DNA of 64,000 nt, from the NCBI RefSeq assembly GCF_000204055.1, contig NW_006768802.1, forward strand, positions 660,344 to 724,343, written 5' to 3'. Below the pieces are notes generated by a model that worked only from the letters and a program-made list of their open reading frames with translations, was not told the origin of the DNA and ran no database searches. Positions 30,894 to 44,303 of the stretch are shown here, piece after piece. The position numbers and the translations under genes are program-made. The DNA is from Melampsora larici-populina 98AG31. Lineage: Eukaryota > Basidiomycota > Pucciniomycetes > Pucciniales > Melampsoraceae. Position 1 is the stretch's first letter; each line of letters begins with the position of its first letter.

Positions 30894-32760
30894 AGGAACT
30901 GAGCGGATGAACTAGGCCTGCCTCAGGCATCATTCCTTAGCAAAGAAGCCTAACAAGCCTGAGGGAGGGCTGGTCCATCTGCTCACTTCATCTCAGCCAT
31001 TCAGCTGATCCTCAGTGGCATGCCTTGGAGCCTGCTGATCTGGGGTTTTGGACAAGGTGCTGAGCTGTTCTGAATATGCAGTGACTCATGAACTGATTCT
31101 GAGTACCCATCGGCAAGACTGAGCTCAAAGAATGCTCATCCAAGATAAAACTGAACATTCTCCAGCAATGTGGAGCAGAATTTGAGCAAATCAGGAACTG
31201 GGCAGATGACCTAGGCCTTTCTAAGGCCAACACTGCCACTATACTATACAGTACTGTGATACTGTAGTATAGTACTGAGTTTTCAATACTATACTTTGAA
31301 AGTATAGTATTGGACTACCTTTTTATATACTATACTTTCAAAGTATAGTACTGAAAACTCAGTACTATACCACAGTATCAAGTACAGTATAGTCAAGAGG
31401 GAAAAGCACCTATTTTTGGATCGATCATCAATCCAGTCTGCAATACGCATGCAACAAAACCGCATAGATCCTAAAAGAACACTCAATTGATCGATTCATC
31501 AAGCATTTAATCAATCATTTGAATCATCACACAAAGCAAATCACAAAAAAATGAATGTCAAATCAAAATCAAAACTGAATCAAATTCAAAATCAAAACTG
31601 AATCAAATTCAAAATCCAAATCAAATCAACAACAAATCAAAAACAAATCTAGTCTGAATCAAAATCAATGCAAAATGCAAAATCTAATTCAAATCAAGTC
31701 TTGATTTCAGTCTTGAGTTCAAGATGGAATCGAAAGGATTGAAAAAGGAAATCAGTTCAAGATTCAAATCAATTCAAGCTCAAAAACGAACAATCAATGA
31801 AGAAAATCGAGAGACTTTTGCTGATTGGGGCCTCTCAATCTACTCACATCCCCCATTAATTATCTCTCAAGTTCTTCAGCTCATCACTTTCAACTTACAA
31901 CTCAGTCAAAAACATGGCCAATCCTATCTCTTTTGTAGTACTAACCAGTCTGAAATGCTTTGCTTTTTATTGAAATACTTGAAATCAAGAAGATATCATC
32001 TTGTTTTTTGTGTTGGATTCTGACTATAGACAAGCTAACAAGAAAATGAAAAAAATTGAATTTGATTTCATCTATTGTGGTATCCTGATAAGGGGAAAAC
32101 TTCGCTGGGTTCTCCTTTATTCTTAGTGCCAATCAATCTTACATTAAGAACAATCAATAGAAAAACAATTGAACAAAATCATGTTTGCTGCTTAATCTTT
32201 GTGTCTACATGATTCAAATTGTTATGTGAGTTGGAAAACCAGGCAGTCTTGTCAAAACTTGTATTTTATCTTTGTCTTGTTGCTGACTGCTTGTTTCAAT
32301 TTTGACCAAAAGAGATTTTTTTGTAGTTAAGGTGATACTACAATACTATACTTGGTATAGTACAGTACAGTATAGTATAGTATAGTCAAGTACTATACTA
32401 TACTATACTGCCTTTACAAAGTATAGTCAAAACTATACTATACCTGGTATAGTGCTATACTGGTATAGTATAGTATAGTGGCAGTGTTGCTAAGGCTTCA
32501 CTCCTTAGAAAAAAGGCCTGAGGGGGGGGGCTAGCCCATCTGCTCACTTAATCTCAGCTGCTCAGCTGATCCTCAGCAGCAATCCTTTGAGACTGCTGAT
32601 CCGGGATTCTAGACAAGGTGCAGAGCTGTTATGAGTATGCAGTGACTCATGAACTGATTCCAAGTACTCATCTGAGAGACTGAGCTCAAAGATTGCTCAT
32701 CAATATGGAAATGGGCATTCTCCAGCAATCTACAGATAACTTTGAGCAAAACAGCCTGGT
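30894..32760. repeat. Tandem repeat of an about 300 bp unit, second unit split by an insertion
   Basis: Unit 1 runs from about 30894 to 31190 and starts caggaactgagcggatgaac. Unit 2 starts at about 31190 with caggaactgggcagatgacc, is interrupted at 31227 and resumes at 32490, ending about 32755. Matching pieces include gcagtgactcatgaactgatt and gactgagctcaaaga; the identity is roughly 80 percent by eye. No coding potential was seen. Confidence 0.75.
31228..32489. mobile_element. Non-autonomous DNA element with tatagta-rich ends and 7 bp target duplication
   Basis: Ends are exact inverted repeats of 22 bases: caacactgccactatactat at the left and the complement ending gtggcagtgttg at the right. 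It is flanked by the direct repeat ctaaggc at 31221-31227 and 32490-32496. Inside each end, tens of tatagta / tactata motifs form further hairpins, for example gtatagtactgagttttc paired with its complement 100 bases later (about 31270-31370). The core (31500-31720) is made of aatcaaa/aaatcaaaactg repeats. No transposase frame was found, so it depends on another copy for movement. Superfamily unknown. Confidence 0.78.
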
Positions 32761-33056
32761 CACCTGAGCACTACCAAAATCATCAATTGAAGGAATCTGA
32801 AAGGGAAACAATCTTTTTTGGAGAATTCATGAAAGTGTACAATGCTCACATGTATGTGAGCATCAATTTTGGACCCTGTGTACATACCATGTATGATTTG
32901 ATCAAGTTTGATTGTGGACTAAACAACAGACATGAAGTATTATGACTTGTGAGGTGACTTGTCAAGGGACTAGAGAGAAAGATGCTCTATAGTCTATAAT
33001 GTTATTGCAACATGAGGATAGGTAAAACCTCTGCACTCAACAGCACTGCCAGCATA
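32761..33056. other. Intergenic, no gene recognised
   Basis: Short frames only. Nothing beyond AT-rich single-copy-looking sequence. Confidence 0.4.
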
Positions 33057-33060
33057 TTAA

Positions 33061-33232
33061 CCTCGGATTGGGAAATCCGAGGCGTTCTTGGATCTGAAAA
33101 CTCAGACAGAAGCTATCCAAGGTTTTGATCTGAGGGGCGCATAATGATACCTCAGACAGAAACCTTGGATAAGATCTGTCCAAGGATTTGCATCCGACAA
33201 TACCTTGGATTGGGAGATCCAAGGCATCTATG
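33061..33232. repeat. Small foldback element with palindromic ends
   Basis: The left edge is the palindrome cctcggattgggaaatccga(gg) at 33061-33082 and the right edge is ccttggattgggagatccaa(gg) at about 33211-33232. The centre is a hairpin: 33114-33135 pairs with 33150-33171 at about 19 of 22 positions. It looks like a tiny MITE of about 170 bases. Confidence 0.65.
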
Positions 33233-34544
33233 TTTGTGGTGCAGATATGAGCGCCTGGAGTTCTAGTACAAGCATACACAGGTATAAGCATAGTCATGAA
33301 TGGGCTCATAACATGAAGCAACAGAGTAAAAGAACCTTGAGGTGAAAAGATATTGTTGCAGACTAACCAAAGAAACAGTGAGACTTTCTAAGTTATTTGA
33401 GTATGTAAAAGAAGAACATGCACAAGGGTTGAAGGACCAAAAAATAAAATAGGAAACTCAAAGACAGGAAAAATTTCATGCGGGTACCATTTACCTCTCT
33501 GATATTTAGACACAAGTCACATTTGAATTTGAATGAAGAAATATCAAGATCAAAAAGTCTTGACATAATCAGTTGTATAGGCATAATCACTGCAACCAAG
33601 CGTTTGAATTGGCCTTGCTAGTCTTTGACATGACAAACTGTGTTTTGGTCAAATCTGCCCTGCAGATGTATAACCTTGTGATATTAAACACCTAAATGTA
33701 ATAAACTAGAGATATGCCTTGTATTTTTTTAAAGGTAATATTATGAGTGCACACAAATTTGTGAATGTCAATTATGGAGGTTTCTGTCAAAAATTTTCAC
33801 CTCTGTCCAATTAGCCAAGACTTGGATGCAGCCACAAATATATTCCAAAGTTAAAGTGTTCTGGAAACATGAAATAGAGGACTGCATTTTCATGGCTCAC
33901 ATACTTGATTAATGCACTGGTCCATTGAGCTTGAAGTACAAGTCTACACATCAAGTATTTTAAGAGAGAATTTGATTAACATGTTTGCAATCAACTCATC
34001 TGTGATATGTAGATTTGATCCTAAACAATCTCAAACAACTTCTCCAAAATTTGTATTCATATTTCAGGTCTGTAATCACAGCTGTGACCTTTTAAAAGAT
34101 TGGCCATTGAAACCAGTTATGTTGGATTATGATGTTTGTGTGGTGGTCGAGTCTTTTCCAATTATGGCTCTTGCCAAATGATGTGTTAATGTGGTGCAGA
34201 GGGTGATTGACAAATTATTTGGTTGAGTGTGTATTGAGAGGTTGAAAACAGGGCCCTTTGTTTCTCTTTTTGTGTATGATCTTTTTGTTATGTGTACCAG
34301 AATCTTTTCTCCCTTTTTCAATTCTTGTTCCTCATATCTGTTGAATTCATGTTTTATCACGTACACTAGCAACCATCCCACTTATCCAGATTGAGAAACA
34401 CTTGTTCTTTTGGTTCTTTTGTTCCTTCCCCCTTGAGCCTTGTATCCACTCTTCCCAGTGTGGTGAATGATACTCACAACTACCACTGTTTGCATAACCT
34501 ATGTCTAGAAAGATCCTGCACTATATAAAGAGCTTATTTTTGTG
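33233..34544. other. Intergenic, no gene recognised
   Basis: AT-rich with short frames lacking family resemblance. A TATA-like tatataaag lies at about 34523, just upstream of the repeat array. Confidence 0.4.
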
Positions 34545-34564
34545 TGCATCAATTGTTTTTCTTC

Positions 34565-34942
34565 ACTCAAACATCTTTCTCTTTTTGTTTGTGCCACCTT
34601 ACAACAGGTGCTTCTTTCTTCCCTCACTTATTAGTGAACTCTAGCCATAGCACTTTCATATCACTAATACATGATTCTTTACCAGGTCTGCTCAGTGTTC
34701 TATGCTCTTTGTCATATTGTAGTTTTCGTGCTCATGGGAATATTACTCAAACATCTTTCTCTTTTTGTTTGTGCCACCTTACAACAGGTACTTCTTTCTT
34801 CCCTCACTTATTAGTGAAATCTAGCCATAGCGCTTTCATATCACTAATACGTGATTCTTTACCAGGTGCTTCTTTCTTCCCTCACTTATTAGTGAACTCT
34901 AGCCATAGTGCTTTCATATCACTAGTATGTGAATCTTTACCA
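34565..34942. repeat. Direct repeat array (two full and one partial copy)
   Basis: A unit of about 122 bases starting actcaaacatctttctcttt occurs at 34565-34687 and 34745-34866. A third, partial copy lacking the first part follows directly at 34867-34942. Copies differ at only a few positions. The plus frame stays open across all three, but the translated sequence is Ser/Phe/Leu-rich repeat without resemblance to a protein, so it is treated as non-coding. Confidence 0.8.
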
Positions 34943-35106
34943 GACACCTGCCGTTCTTTATTTTATCAATATCTAATATTAGGAATCAAGGATTTTCAAA
35001 GCTATGTAGAGTCACATTTGTTTCTCTTTCTCTCATACCTTTCATTTCAAACTCAACTCAAGCTGTGTGTGTCAATTCTCCTTCTGCTTTTCTCAGTCTT
35101 CTTTTC

Positions 35107-35350
35107 AATCTAACCATGTCTTTAGTTTAGTGAGCATTGCATCCTTGTGTTGAAGTTTTTCATCTCATTGGTGTCTTTTATATTACGTTTTGCTAAAGAT
35201 TTGTATACTTTGTTTTTCTCATCTTCTCTGCTAGTTCCACATCTCTGATATCAGGATCCCATAATATTGAAAGTCTTCTTTATATTCTAACCTCATCTTT
35301 AGGTTAGTGAGTGTTGCTCCTTGTTTTGAAGTTTTTCATCTCAATGGAAA
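35107..35350. repeat. Short direct repeat pair
   Basis: ttagtgagcattgcatcctt... at about 35119-35170 and ttagtgagtgttgctccttg... at about 35299-35347 are diverged copies that both end gaagtttttcatctca. Likely part of the same decayed repeat as the array just upstream. Confidence 0.6.
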
Positions 35351-36566
35351 ACCTTTGACTAGTAAGTACAACTCACTGGTCTAAAGATTTGTCACAAACA
35401 ATCAGTGTTTTCTGACATTGTTGGTGAGTAGTCTATATGATGATGATGAAACAATGCCTCTTGGGGCATATTTGAAGTGTTTAAATAAATGTGTAACAAA
35501 ATACCACAAAGATAATCTCAAATAAAACACAAGACAAATGAGACATTTGATCACAAAAAGACTTTTGTACGTGTACAAAAGGGGTCCCCTAGAGCCCAAT
35601 TTCTAGGAACTCACACTAAGTAAACACGCTCTGAGGCTCATTGGAGACTCCCTGGTAGAATTTTTTTGAGGATGTATCCTTAAGTACCTTTGGCTGATAT
35701 TAATGTAGCCAATATTTCATTTGTAAGAAAGGGGCAGTGGAATCCACAGGCTGGGGTGACTGATGTTACACCAATTGGGCATCTTGTTGGTGATATGGGA
35801 AAGGTTTTCAAGGTCATGAATGAACTGACTGACATATAGTTGTCTGATTTGATCAATGACAAGCAAACTCAGATAGGTTTCAATAAACACTGAATAGATT
35901 TGAAGAACTGTGTGATTCAAAAGAGAAAGAAGACCAATGATCATTACAATTATGCCATGAATGAGTGTCATTTGATTGTCTCTTGATATGTGTCAACACA
36001 TTTGACTGTGGCAAGTGTACTAGTGATCATTGAAGGACTGGATATGATATCCTGAAGTAGACTAGAATGTGGTCACACCAAGGTCTCCGTCTGCCGGAAA
36101 GTTTTTACATACTGAGTTTGATAAGAGGTGATGACCAGAGGGAGAGCCAATTAGATCACAGCAGCAAAATTGGTTGGGCCGCTGAGCAGCAACTCCGGGT
36201 CCAAACTAGTCAGAAATGATGTCAAGAAACTGTGTTGCCGGAGCACAATCCGGAAGTTGAACTGCAGTGTTTTAGTCAAAAGAAATCCACCATCTCCAGT
36301 GTGATGATTATCGGATTTCCATTGTGCCTGTTAATTGAATATCCCATTCTGGAGAGATATTCACAAGTTGATGTTAATCGGTTTAGCGTAAAGGGAAACA
36401 AATTGGGTCTAAAAACCAGATTAATGTAGTTTTACAACATTTAATTTGCGAAACAGCCTTTTTGACATTAATCCCAAGAAATTGAACTGATCAGTTCTTT
36501 TCTTGCTAGATTCTCATCCCACTTCCCTAAGCTGAACCTCAATATCATCATCAACACCAACTCAAG
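35351..36566. other. Intergenic, no gene recognised
   Basis: No recognised gene. The last 100 bases are pyrimidine- and CA-rich and probably hold the promoter and leader of the Mo25 gene. Confidence 0.45.
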
Positions 36567-38160
36567 ATGGCATTCTTATTCAAATCAAAAACTAAATCAC
36601 CACAAGAATTAGTTAAAATCATAAAAGATAATTTAGTCAAACTAGATCAATCAAATCAACCTGAACTCAATAAGAAAGTTAGTAAGCTATTCAACCAATC
36701 ATATCCTATATCACCACACTCACATTGATACTAACACTGGCTTCACTTCATCATAGATTCATGAAGACCTCACAAAGGCATTACAACTTATCAAATCAAT
36801 CCTATCAGGTTCAAATCTACCTACGATGATCGATCCAAGTAGTCTAACAAGTTCAAGCACTTCATCAAACTTGAATGCTTCAAGTGAAGATCCAACTTCA
36901 TCTTCATCAAATCAACCTAACACTTCACCTGAGATTGTAGCTCAATTAGCACAAGATATTTATTCAAATGATTTACTTAAAATCTTTTTATTAAATCTAT
37001 CTAAATTCGAATTCGAATCAAGAAAAGATGTAGTCAATATTTTTAATTTAATCCTTCGTCGTCAAATTGGAAATCGTTGGCCTACTGTTGATTATTTAGC
37101 TAATCATCAACAAATCATTTGGATTGCTCTTAAAGGGTAGGTTATTTTGATTTTCAAAATAGCTTGTGATCAGACAACCAATTGATATCATTTCTTATCT
37201 TTTTTCTTTGCGCTCTCGACAGATATGAAAACCCAGAGATAGCTTTGAATACTGGAATGATTCTGAAAGAAATGTTGAGACATGAAGTCTTGGCTAAAAA
37301 TTTACTCTATTCAGATCGGTTGGTCTATCACTATTTTCTATATCAGTCTGCTTGAAGTTTATCAGTTTGGTTTTGGAACAGATTATATGATTTTCCTCAA
37401 TATATCGAACAAACCACTTTTGGAATCGCTTGTGATGCAATGTCAAGTTTCAAAGAATGTTTAACACGTCATAAACCAATGGTCTCGGCATTTCTGGAAG
37501 ATAACTATGATCAAGTTTCGTCTTCTATCTATCTCTTTTTCTTTTGTGTCTCAACTTACTGAACCAATCTGACTTGATCTTCTCTTGATCCAGTTCTTTG
37601 GAATGTATTCTTCTCTAATCCAATCAACAAATTACGTTACGAAACGACAATCGATTAAATTATTAGGCGAAATCTTATTAGACAGATCTAATTATAATGT
37701 CATGAATAAATATATCTCAAATGAAGATAATTTGAAAATCATGATGAATCTCTTGAAAGATAAATCGAAAAACATTCAATTCGAAGCCTTTCATGTCTTC
37801 AAGGTTCAACCCCTTCACTTTCTTTCATCACAATTAGATATCACTATACTCAAACCTTTTTAAATTTTGATGTTCTTTAGGTCTTCGTTGCTAATCCACG
37901 TAAACCATTACCGATTGAAGCTATCCTACGACGGAATAAAGAAAAACTAATCGAATTCCTTCGAGGTTTTCATAATGACAAAGATGGTAAACTACCTTCC
38001 AGACTTTCTTTCTTTTCTATAAAAATCCTTCATACCTCTATCTATCATCTTCTAATCGTTTGTGCTTCTTATTCTTCTTTTTCTTTTTTTCATTCAAACA
38101 GACGAACAATTCAATGACGAGAAAGGTTTCTTAATCATTCAAATCGAGAACCTCAAATAA
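36567..38160 (+). CDS. hymA: Mo25 / HymA scaffold protein
   Basis: Armadillo-type scaffold that binds STE20/GCK-family kinases and acts in the RAM/MOR polarity pathway; cytoplasmic. Seven exons (36567-36677, 36757-37136, 37223-37318, 37382-37514, 37594-37803, 37881-37986, 38102-38160) give 364 residues. Family signatures in order: [169 protein letters not shown] and the C-terminal [14 protein letters not shown] Ser/Asn-rich insertion near residues 60-95 ([18 protein letters not shown]) makes it slightly longer than the usual 330-345. All introns are 63-115 bases. Assignment is firm. Confidence 0.97.
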
Positions 38161-39419
38161 ACCCACTGAATCCAAATCGATCTTCTCCTTTTTTCTTATA
38201 AATTGTAAATTTCATCCTGATGATGTTGTGTTTTTTTCTTCCTTTCTCACTAATTCCGCATGTTGTTCTCATTTGTACACCCTCTTTTAACTCAAGAAAA
38301 CCCCAACCCCATCCTTTTTTTGTGTGTTCTCTCTCTTTCTTTGAATTGTCTGGAATTCGAATTCTCTACTTTAGGTTTTCTTTTAGTAGTACTACTAGTT
38401 CTTTCTTTATTTTCATCTCTCAATGATGACTCGTGTTTCCTTCAAACCTTCTCTATTTTTTTTGCTACGATTACTTCGCCTCTCGATAGATAGAACTCAA
38501 TAAAGAAGAAAAAACTCAAATAAAAAAAACTTTTTAAAACTGTAACCAAAGGTTTTGCTTGAGTTGGATGAAGATGATGTGATTCATTTGTATCCAATGT
38601 CAATCTAATGTAGACCTTCAAGTAATTCTGATTCTACATTGATGTCCAGTTTTTAAATTCGTTTGCTTGATAACAGTCATCAAATCAGCTTGGTATCACA
38701 GTATATTCCCAGTGGCACCCATTGGGGACATGCGAGTTTCGATCAATGTCTGATCAAAGGGCTGAAAGCCAACTTAAGCCGGATGCTGGGTCATGTGTTG
38801 AGCTAGGGCTAGAGAGGTAAGCGCATCGATTTGAGCGCATCTCATGAGGGTCAAGGCATGCAAAGTCTACATATCAGGAACACGGTCCTAAAACACTTCT
38901 CAGAGGCGAACCTGCCTACCTCAACACAATAATCAAACACGAGTCTGGGGGAGGGAACGTTAAGGAAGATCATGTTTGATCGGCTGATGTCAGGAGTAAC
39001 TTGCATGTTTGGGTGCGATTGTGCGTAGCATCATACAACATCAAATGATCAATTCATGTGGTATACAATTGCGAGCTTCCAGACATTTTTCTTTTACAAA
39101 ACGCAGTCAGCCATCAACGACTACAATAAGGGATAGTAGCATAGATGTTGATGCTTCCGCGTTTGATCGTCTTGATTACAACGTTGGTCATAGCGGAAAA
39201 CAGGCATCATAGACTAAAACAAAAAACTTAAAAAGGAAAAGAGCAGAAACAAAATAGTGACAATGATATCATGAAGGCGACGCATTGGTCTCAGCCAAGA
39301 CAAGATGAGGCGTGACAAGACACTACATAGTTGGATCATCGAATGGATTAGAAGCTGTCATGAAACACTGATCAAAGGTTGAGTAACTTACGAAAGCAAC
39401 AGGTGTCACATTTTCATCC
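38161..39419. other. Intergenic, no gene recognised
   Basis: Holds the 3' ends of the convergent Mo25 and H3 genes. A T-rich stretch at 38080-38520 is followed by mixed sequence. A 67-codon frame at 39009 has no family resemblance. Confidence 0.45.
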
Positions 39420-40458
<1,039 letters not shown>

Positions 40459-40576
40459 GTTAAAAAAGAGGATTGGATTTTAGGATTTTAGGATGATAAG
40501 TTGGACGAGTGGAAAAATTTAAAATGATTTGAAGGATGGGAAGAGCGGGAGAAGCGAGTTGGAAGAAGAGCAAGCA

Positions 40577-40584
40577 GTTTTTAT
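40577..40584 (-). promoter_or_regulatory. TATA box of the histone H3 gene
   Basis: TATAAAAA on the minus strand about 120 bases upstream of the H3 start codon, consistent with a strongly expressed gene. Confidence 0.6.
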
Positions 40585-42365
40585 AGCGAAAAGTTCAGCT
40601 TTGGGGGGGGTTAACTTCTGAATGCGCAAGTTATCCTTCAGCGCCTGGGGCCGCTCTGATTGGTTGGAGTGTACAAAGTGTTTTGAGCTCAGAAAAGCTG
40701 ATGAGTTTTGCCTTAGAAAAATTGCTGATAGCAGTCTTGTAACTCATCACTGAGTTACAATTTCAATTTCATTTTAATTATTTTTTTGAATCACCCTTTC
40801 ACAAAAGAACTCAGGCAAGCCTTTGATTTTCCCTTTGTTTGTTGTTCAGCTCATAGACTGATGGCTGATATCTTGACTCCTCGTTCAGGCCTTCTATCCT
40901 ATGAGGTTGAGACCAAAAGACCATCTCCCATCACCGGCTTTGGCAAGTCTTTGGTAAACTCTTTAGTGGTCTTCATGATCTCAGAGGACTCCAGTTCTAA
41001 ACAGAACAATCTTGCTACATACAAAAAGTCTGCACATGTAACAAATTCCTGACCAATCAGAGCGCGCCATCAGTCCCGCCCCGACGCGTCGGGGTCAACT
41101 TTCGCGTTGTGCCTTTCACAATTGGCACATGTCGTATTCAAAGGTAAAGCTCAGTTGAAGATCAACCAAATGTGCGACCTTGTGATGTCATTCCTCACTT
41201 CTGTCTGTGCCTCTTCCTAGTTGGCGGCTCTAAACTAAATGATAGACTTCCTCACTCATGAAAGGGTGCTGAGATGCTTACATCCATTAACAAGAGCCCT
41301 TGACTCTTAGCACACTCACCACAACTTGCAAGCTTCTTGGAACTTGTCTGATCATCAGCTAATATTGGCTTGTGCTTGAGAGTCCGTCAAGTATCGTCCT
41401 CAAACTCACCTCAGGGTTATATTCGACCCAAATACCACATCACTGGCGGTGTACCAATGGAGGCGTCATACGTACACATTCTCCCTGACGGAATCAGCTG
41501 CCGTCAGCAATCGGGAGGTCTTTGGCTTGAAATTCTCTCATCACAGGTTCTTTGGTCGATTTCGAGAGTGATCACAACAGGAACTGCCAGGTGAAGACAT
41601 AAAGTCGTGTTACCATGCAATGAAAAAACCGAATGAGCAAGTTTTATCTTTACACACAGGCGCTTGGTTAAGCTGAGGTTCGAAACAAGGTTTGCTAATT
41701 CAACCCAACAACAGTGCTACATCCCAACAAACTCAGAGCAAGATTGTCATACTTTTATTGGTCAGTAAACCTTGAGCCCAGTGCATTTGCTGCCACCCTT
41801 CTTTTGCTGTGACCAGCCACTCAGAAAGCAGCGGTATAGCTTTCATACAACCACAGCGTTGGTCAAGCCGGACATTCAGGGGACATGTCCGGTGATACAT
41901 TCGAGTCTGCGGGCGCAGATGCGAATCGTAGCTTCGATTACCACGCAGAGCTCTGTTTCAATGTCATCAAGTTATCAGGGCAAGTCCGTGGAGGCGTCTG
42001 AAATATTGTATCGATTATGTCATCCTTGCATAATATTATCTGGGGCGATGATATCTCGATCGCCAGACAAGCGTAGTCAGGAGGGGTGTAATACGTAGGC
42101 GATATCAATTTGATTGCCAGACCTTACGTTCACTTTTGATGGTTGCAGTACCTGTACATCTTTCATCAAGAGTGCCAATATCGTAAAGACGATATTCAAA
42201 GGATAGTTAGAGCACCCTATTTCCAACAACAACAAGCCCTCTCGAATTCGCCACAAAGCGTAATCTAGAAAGACGTATCAGGTGAAACTACGACACTTAT
42301 CGCATAGTAAAACCACCTCAACTCGTCAGTTCACGTCACGCAATCCCATAGGAGCAGAATATCCA
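40585..42365. other. Intergenic with the upstream part of a segmental duplication
   Basis: No gene recognised up to 42366. From about 41930 the sequence is one copy of a duplicated segment whose second copy begins at about 45665 (shared stretches such as gagctctgt..tgtcatcaag and tagtcaggagg). Confidence 0.5.
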
Positions 42366-42803
42366 ATGCATCGTCGAATAAACTTTCAATATCTTGCTAT
42401 GCTAGTCATCCTGGCTTCAGTATGCTGGCTCACTTGGCAACTTCAATGTCTATCTTCAGAGAGAACACGATCAGATATATTCTTTGATGCTTCGAGTCCT
42501 ACAAGAAACTATATGCAAGAGGCGGTAGAAGGAGGTGGGAGTGGAGTCACCAACCTCTGGGCATTTCGGGGCTCACTTGTCAAGAGGAGTATGGAGATAA
42601 CTTCAGTGGCAGACGTTGAGAAAACACCAGGCTCAATCAATGAGTTAGAAAAACAGGCGAAGGGGGGAATGGCGATATCAGGCATCGGCACTGAATCAGC
42701 AGAAGGCGCTACCAGCTCAGTAGCGAGAGTAGTTCCAAAAAAACTCAAAAAAAGAGTGACGTTTGCAGACCAGGAAGGTTCTACTACTAGCAAAAGTCAG
42801 TGA
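42366..42803 (+). CDS. Small signal-anchor protein, 145 residues, unknown function
   Basis: Not recognised. The chosen start is the Met of MHRRINFQYLAMLVILAS, a short basic end followed by a hydrophobic stretch through CWLTWQLQC, which fits a signal peptide or type II anchor. An upstream in-frame ATG at 42282 would put the hydrophobic segment near residue 40 and is less likely. The remainder is hydrophilic, with Gly/Ser-rich parts and a basic end, VPKKLKKRVTFADQEG; RVTF resembles a PP1-docking RVxF motif, which may be chance. Intronless. A broken second copy lies at about 45.65-46.24 kb. The conserved stretch in both copies covers the anchor and the phrase reading NYMQEAVE, so the gene was real before duplication. 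Confidence 0.5.
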   Translation: MHRRINFQYLAMLVILASVCWLTWQLQCLSSERTRSDIFFDASSPTRNYMQEAVEGGGSGVTNLWAFRGSLVKRSMEITSVADVEKTPGSINELEKQAKGGMAISGIGTESAEGATSSVARVVPKKLKKRVTFADQEGSTTSKSQ

Positions 42804-44303
42804 AAGAGGCTTGTAGTTTTCACCTCTGAATAAAAAAAACTAACCAAATCTTATGTGAATGCCTATTTCCATCCCGCAAATGAAATAAAACCGCTATCAA
42901 AATAAACCATGTGATAGACTTGGAAACCTACGAAGACGAGTTTGTCATCAATCAAAAAAATTCACCAGCGGAAGCTTCAAGAACTTATGAATCTGGTCCA
43001 GATAAAGATTTTTCTTTTTGGTCTCGTGATAATTGAGTTGCTATACTGAACTCATTTGGGAATATAAGGAAAAGTTGAAGAATGATAACTTGCTCACGCT
43101 CTTTATATCTCTTAACACATTTGACCATCTTGAGAGCATGATCATCAACACACGCACATCTTTAGTCTTTTTGCTATTGATCTTGATCACATTTGTAGGC
43201 TTAGCCTTGTTGTTGTCTTGAGCTTATCAAGGAATTGGTGCTTTATTACTTTAATTTGGATTTCTCATCAAAAATTTATTTTGTTCTAAATGCTATTGGC
43301 CAGTTTTCATTGCACCCCAATTAACCACGCATTCTTTGCTAACTTTGTCAGATGACTATGTAGCATAGAATCTTACAGCTCTTGTTGACACAAAATCCAG
43401 CAAGTGGAAGTTGTAAAAGAACAGCACTAGGCAAGGTACGCAAGTGGCTAAGAGCCTCAAAGTTTTCGACAACCAGTGATTGTTGCTGGCATTAGTCCAA
43501 GCTCAAATAAACATCAGAACAAGCACCCAAACACCATGCATGTATGAGGGTAACACCGTAGCGTGAGCGCAAGGCAAGATTCATAAGAAAAGTCAAACAG
43601 TTTCAGGCAAATTGCAGTAAAAGCAGAGTAATTCACTCTGCCATATCTATTGGTTGTGAGAAAATTGCACTAAGCTCAGGAGTATCTACCCAAATCAAGT
43701 GGGACTTGGTCCCAAAAACCTCTCCATTGTCCTTTTCCTTGAAATTGAATTGAAAACTGTTGAAGGAACACATGAGATTCTGTCAGTGGTGTGTAAAAGG
43801 TGTGTTCTAGTCTTGTTAATCCCCTCTTGCAGAAAAGGACTCACTCCACAAGTGTTTGAAGACAAAAATGAAAGACCTTTTGTGTGTCATGAGAAGTTTT
43901 GTGTGTTTATGCCATGGTGGTACCCTCAGACATACATGGTTCAAATATATAAACAGAGATAAAAAATAGAAATATAAGAGATAATGAAACAAAGATATTA
44001 AAATGGAAAGAAAAGCATAGATCCTCATGCCTTGCCCAGAGAAATATCAGAACAAGCCCCCACATAGACACAAGACAGAGATATCAAGTAGAACAATAAT
44101 AGTAGGCAAGGAAATGAAAGAAACAAGAACAACCCCATATGTACAATTTGATGTGATTGAGTATCTCCCCTGCCACAATCTTGATTGTAATGTGTGACAT
44201 GACAGCAATGGGATGTTTCAGGCAGCTTGTTTAGATGAGTTCAAGATATTTTGAATATCCTTGTTGCCCTTGTGTGTTTCTATCAGATTGATGCAGCAAT
44301 GGG
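42804..44303. other. Intergenic, no gene recognised
   Basis: AT-rich. A hydrophobic 62-codon frame at 43033-43221 (ending LVFLLLILITFVGLALLLS) has no supporting features. Nothing else was seen. Confidence 0.4.

Noticed and set aside
31228..32489. CRISPR-like spaced repeats
   Set aside because: The tatagta motifs have no constant repeat length or spacer length and occur in both orientations inside a transposon-like element in a eukaryotic genome.
34544..35113. Open frame of 189 codons on the plus strand
   Set aside because: It is the translation of a direct repeat array with no protein-like composition or domain.
43033..43221. Small hydrophobic protein ending LVFLLLILITFVGLALLLS
   Set aside because: Only 62 codons in AT-rich DNA where hydrophobic frames arise by chance; no duplicate, splice sites or context.
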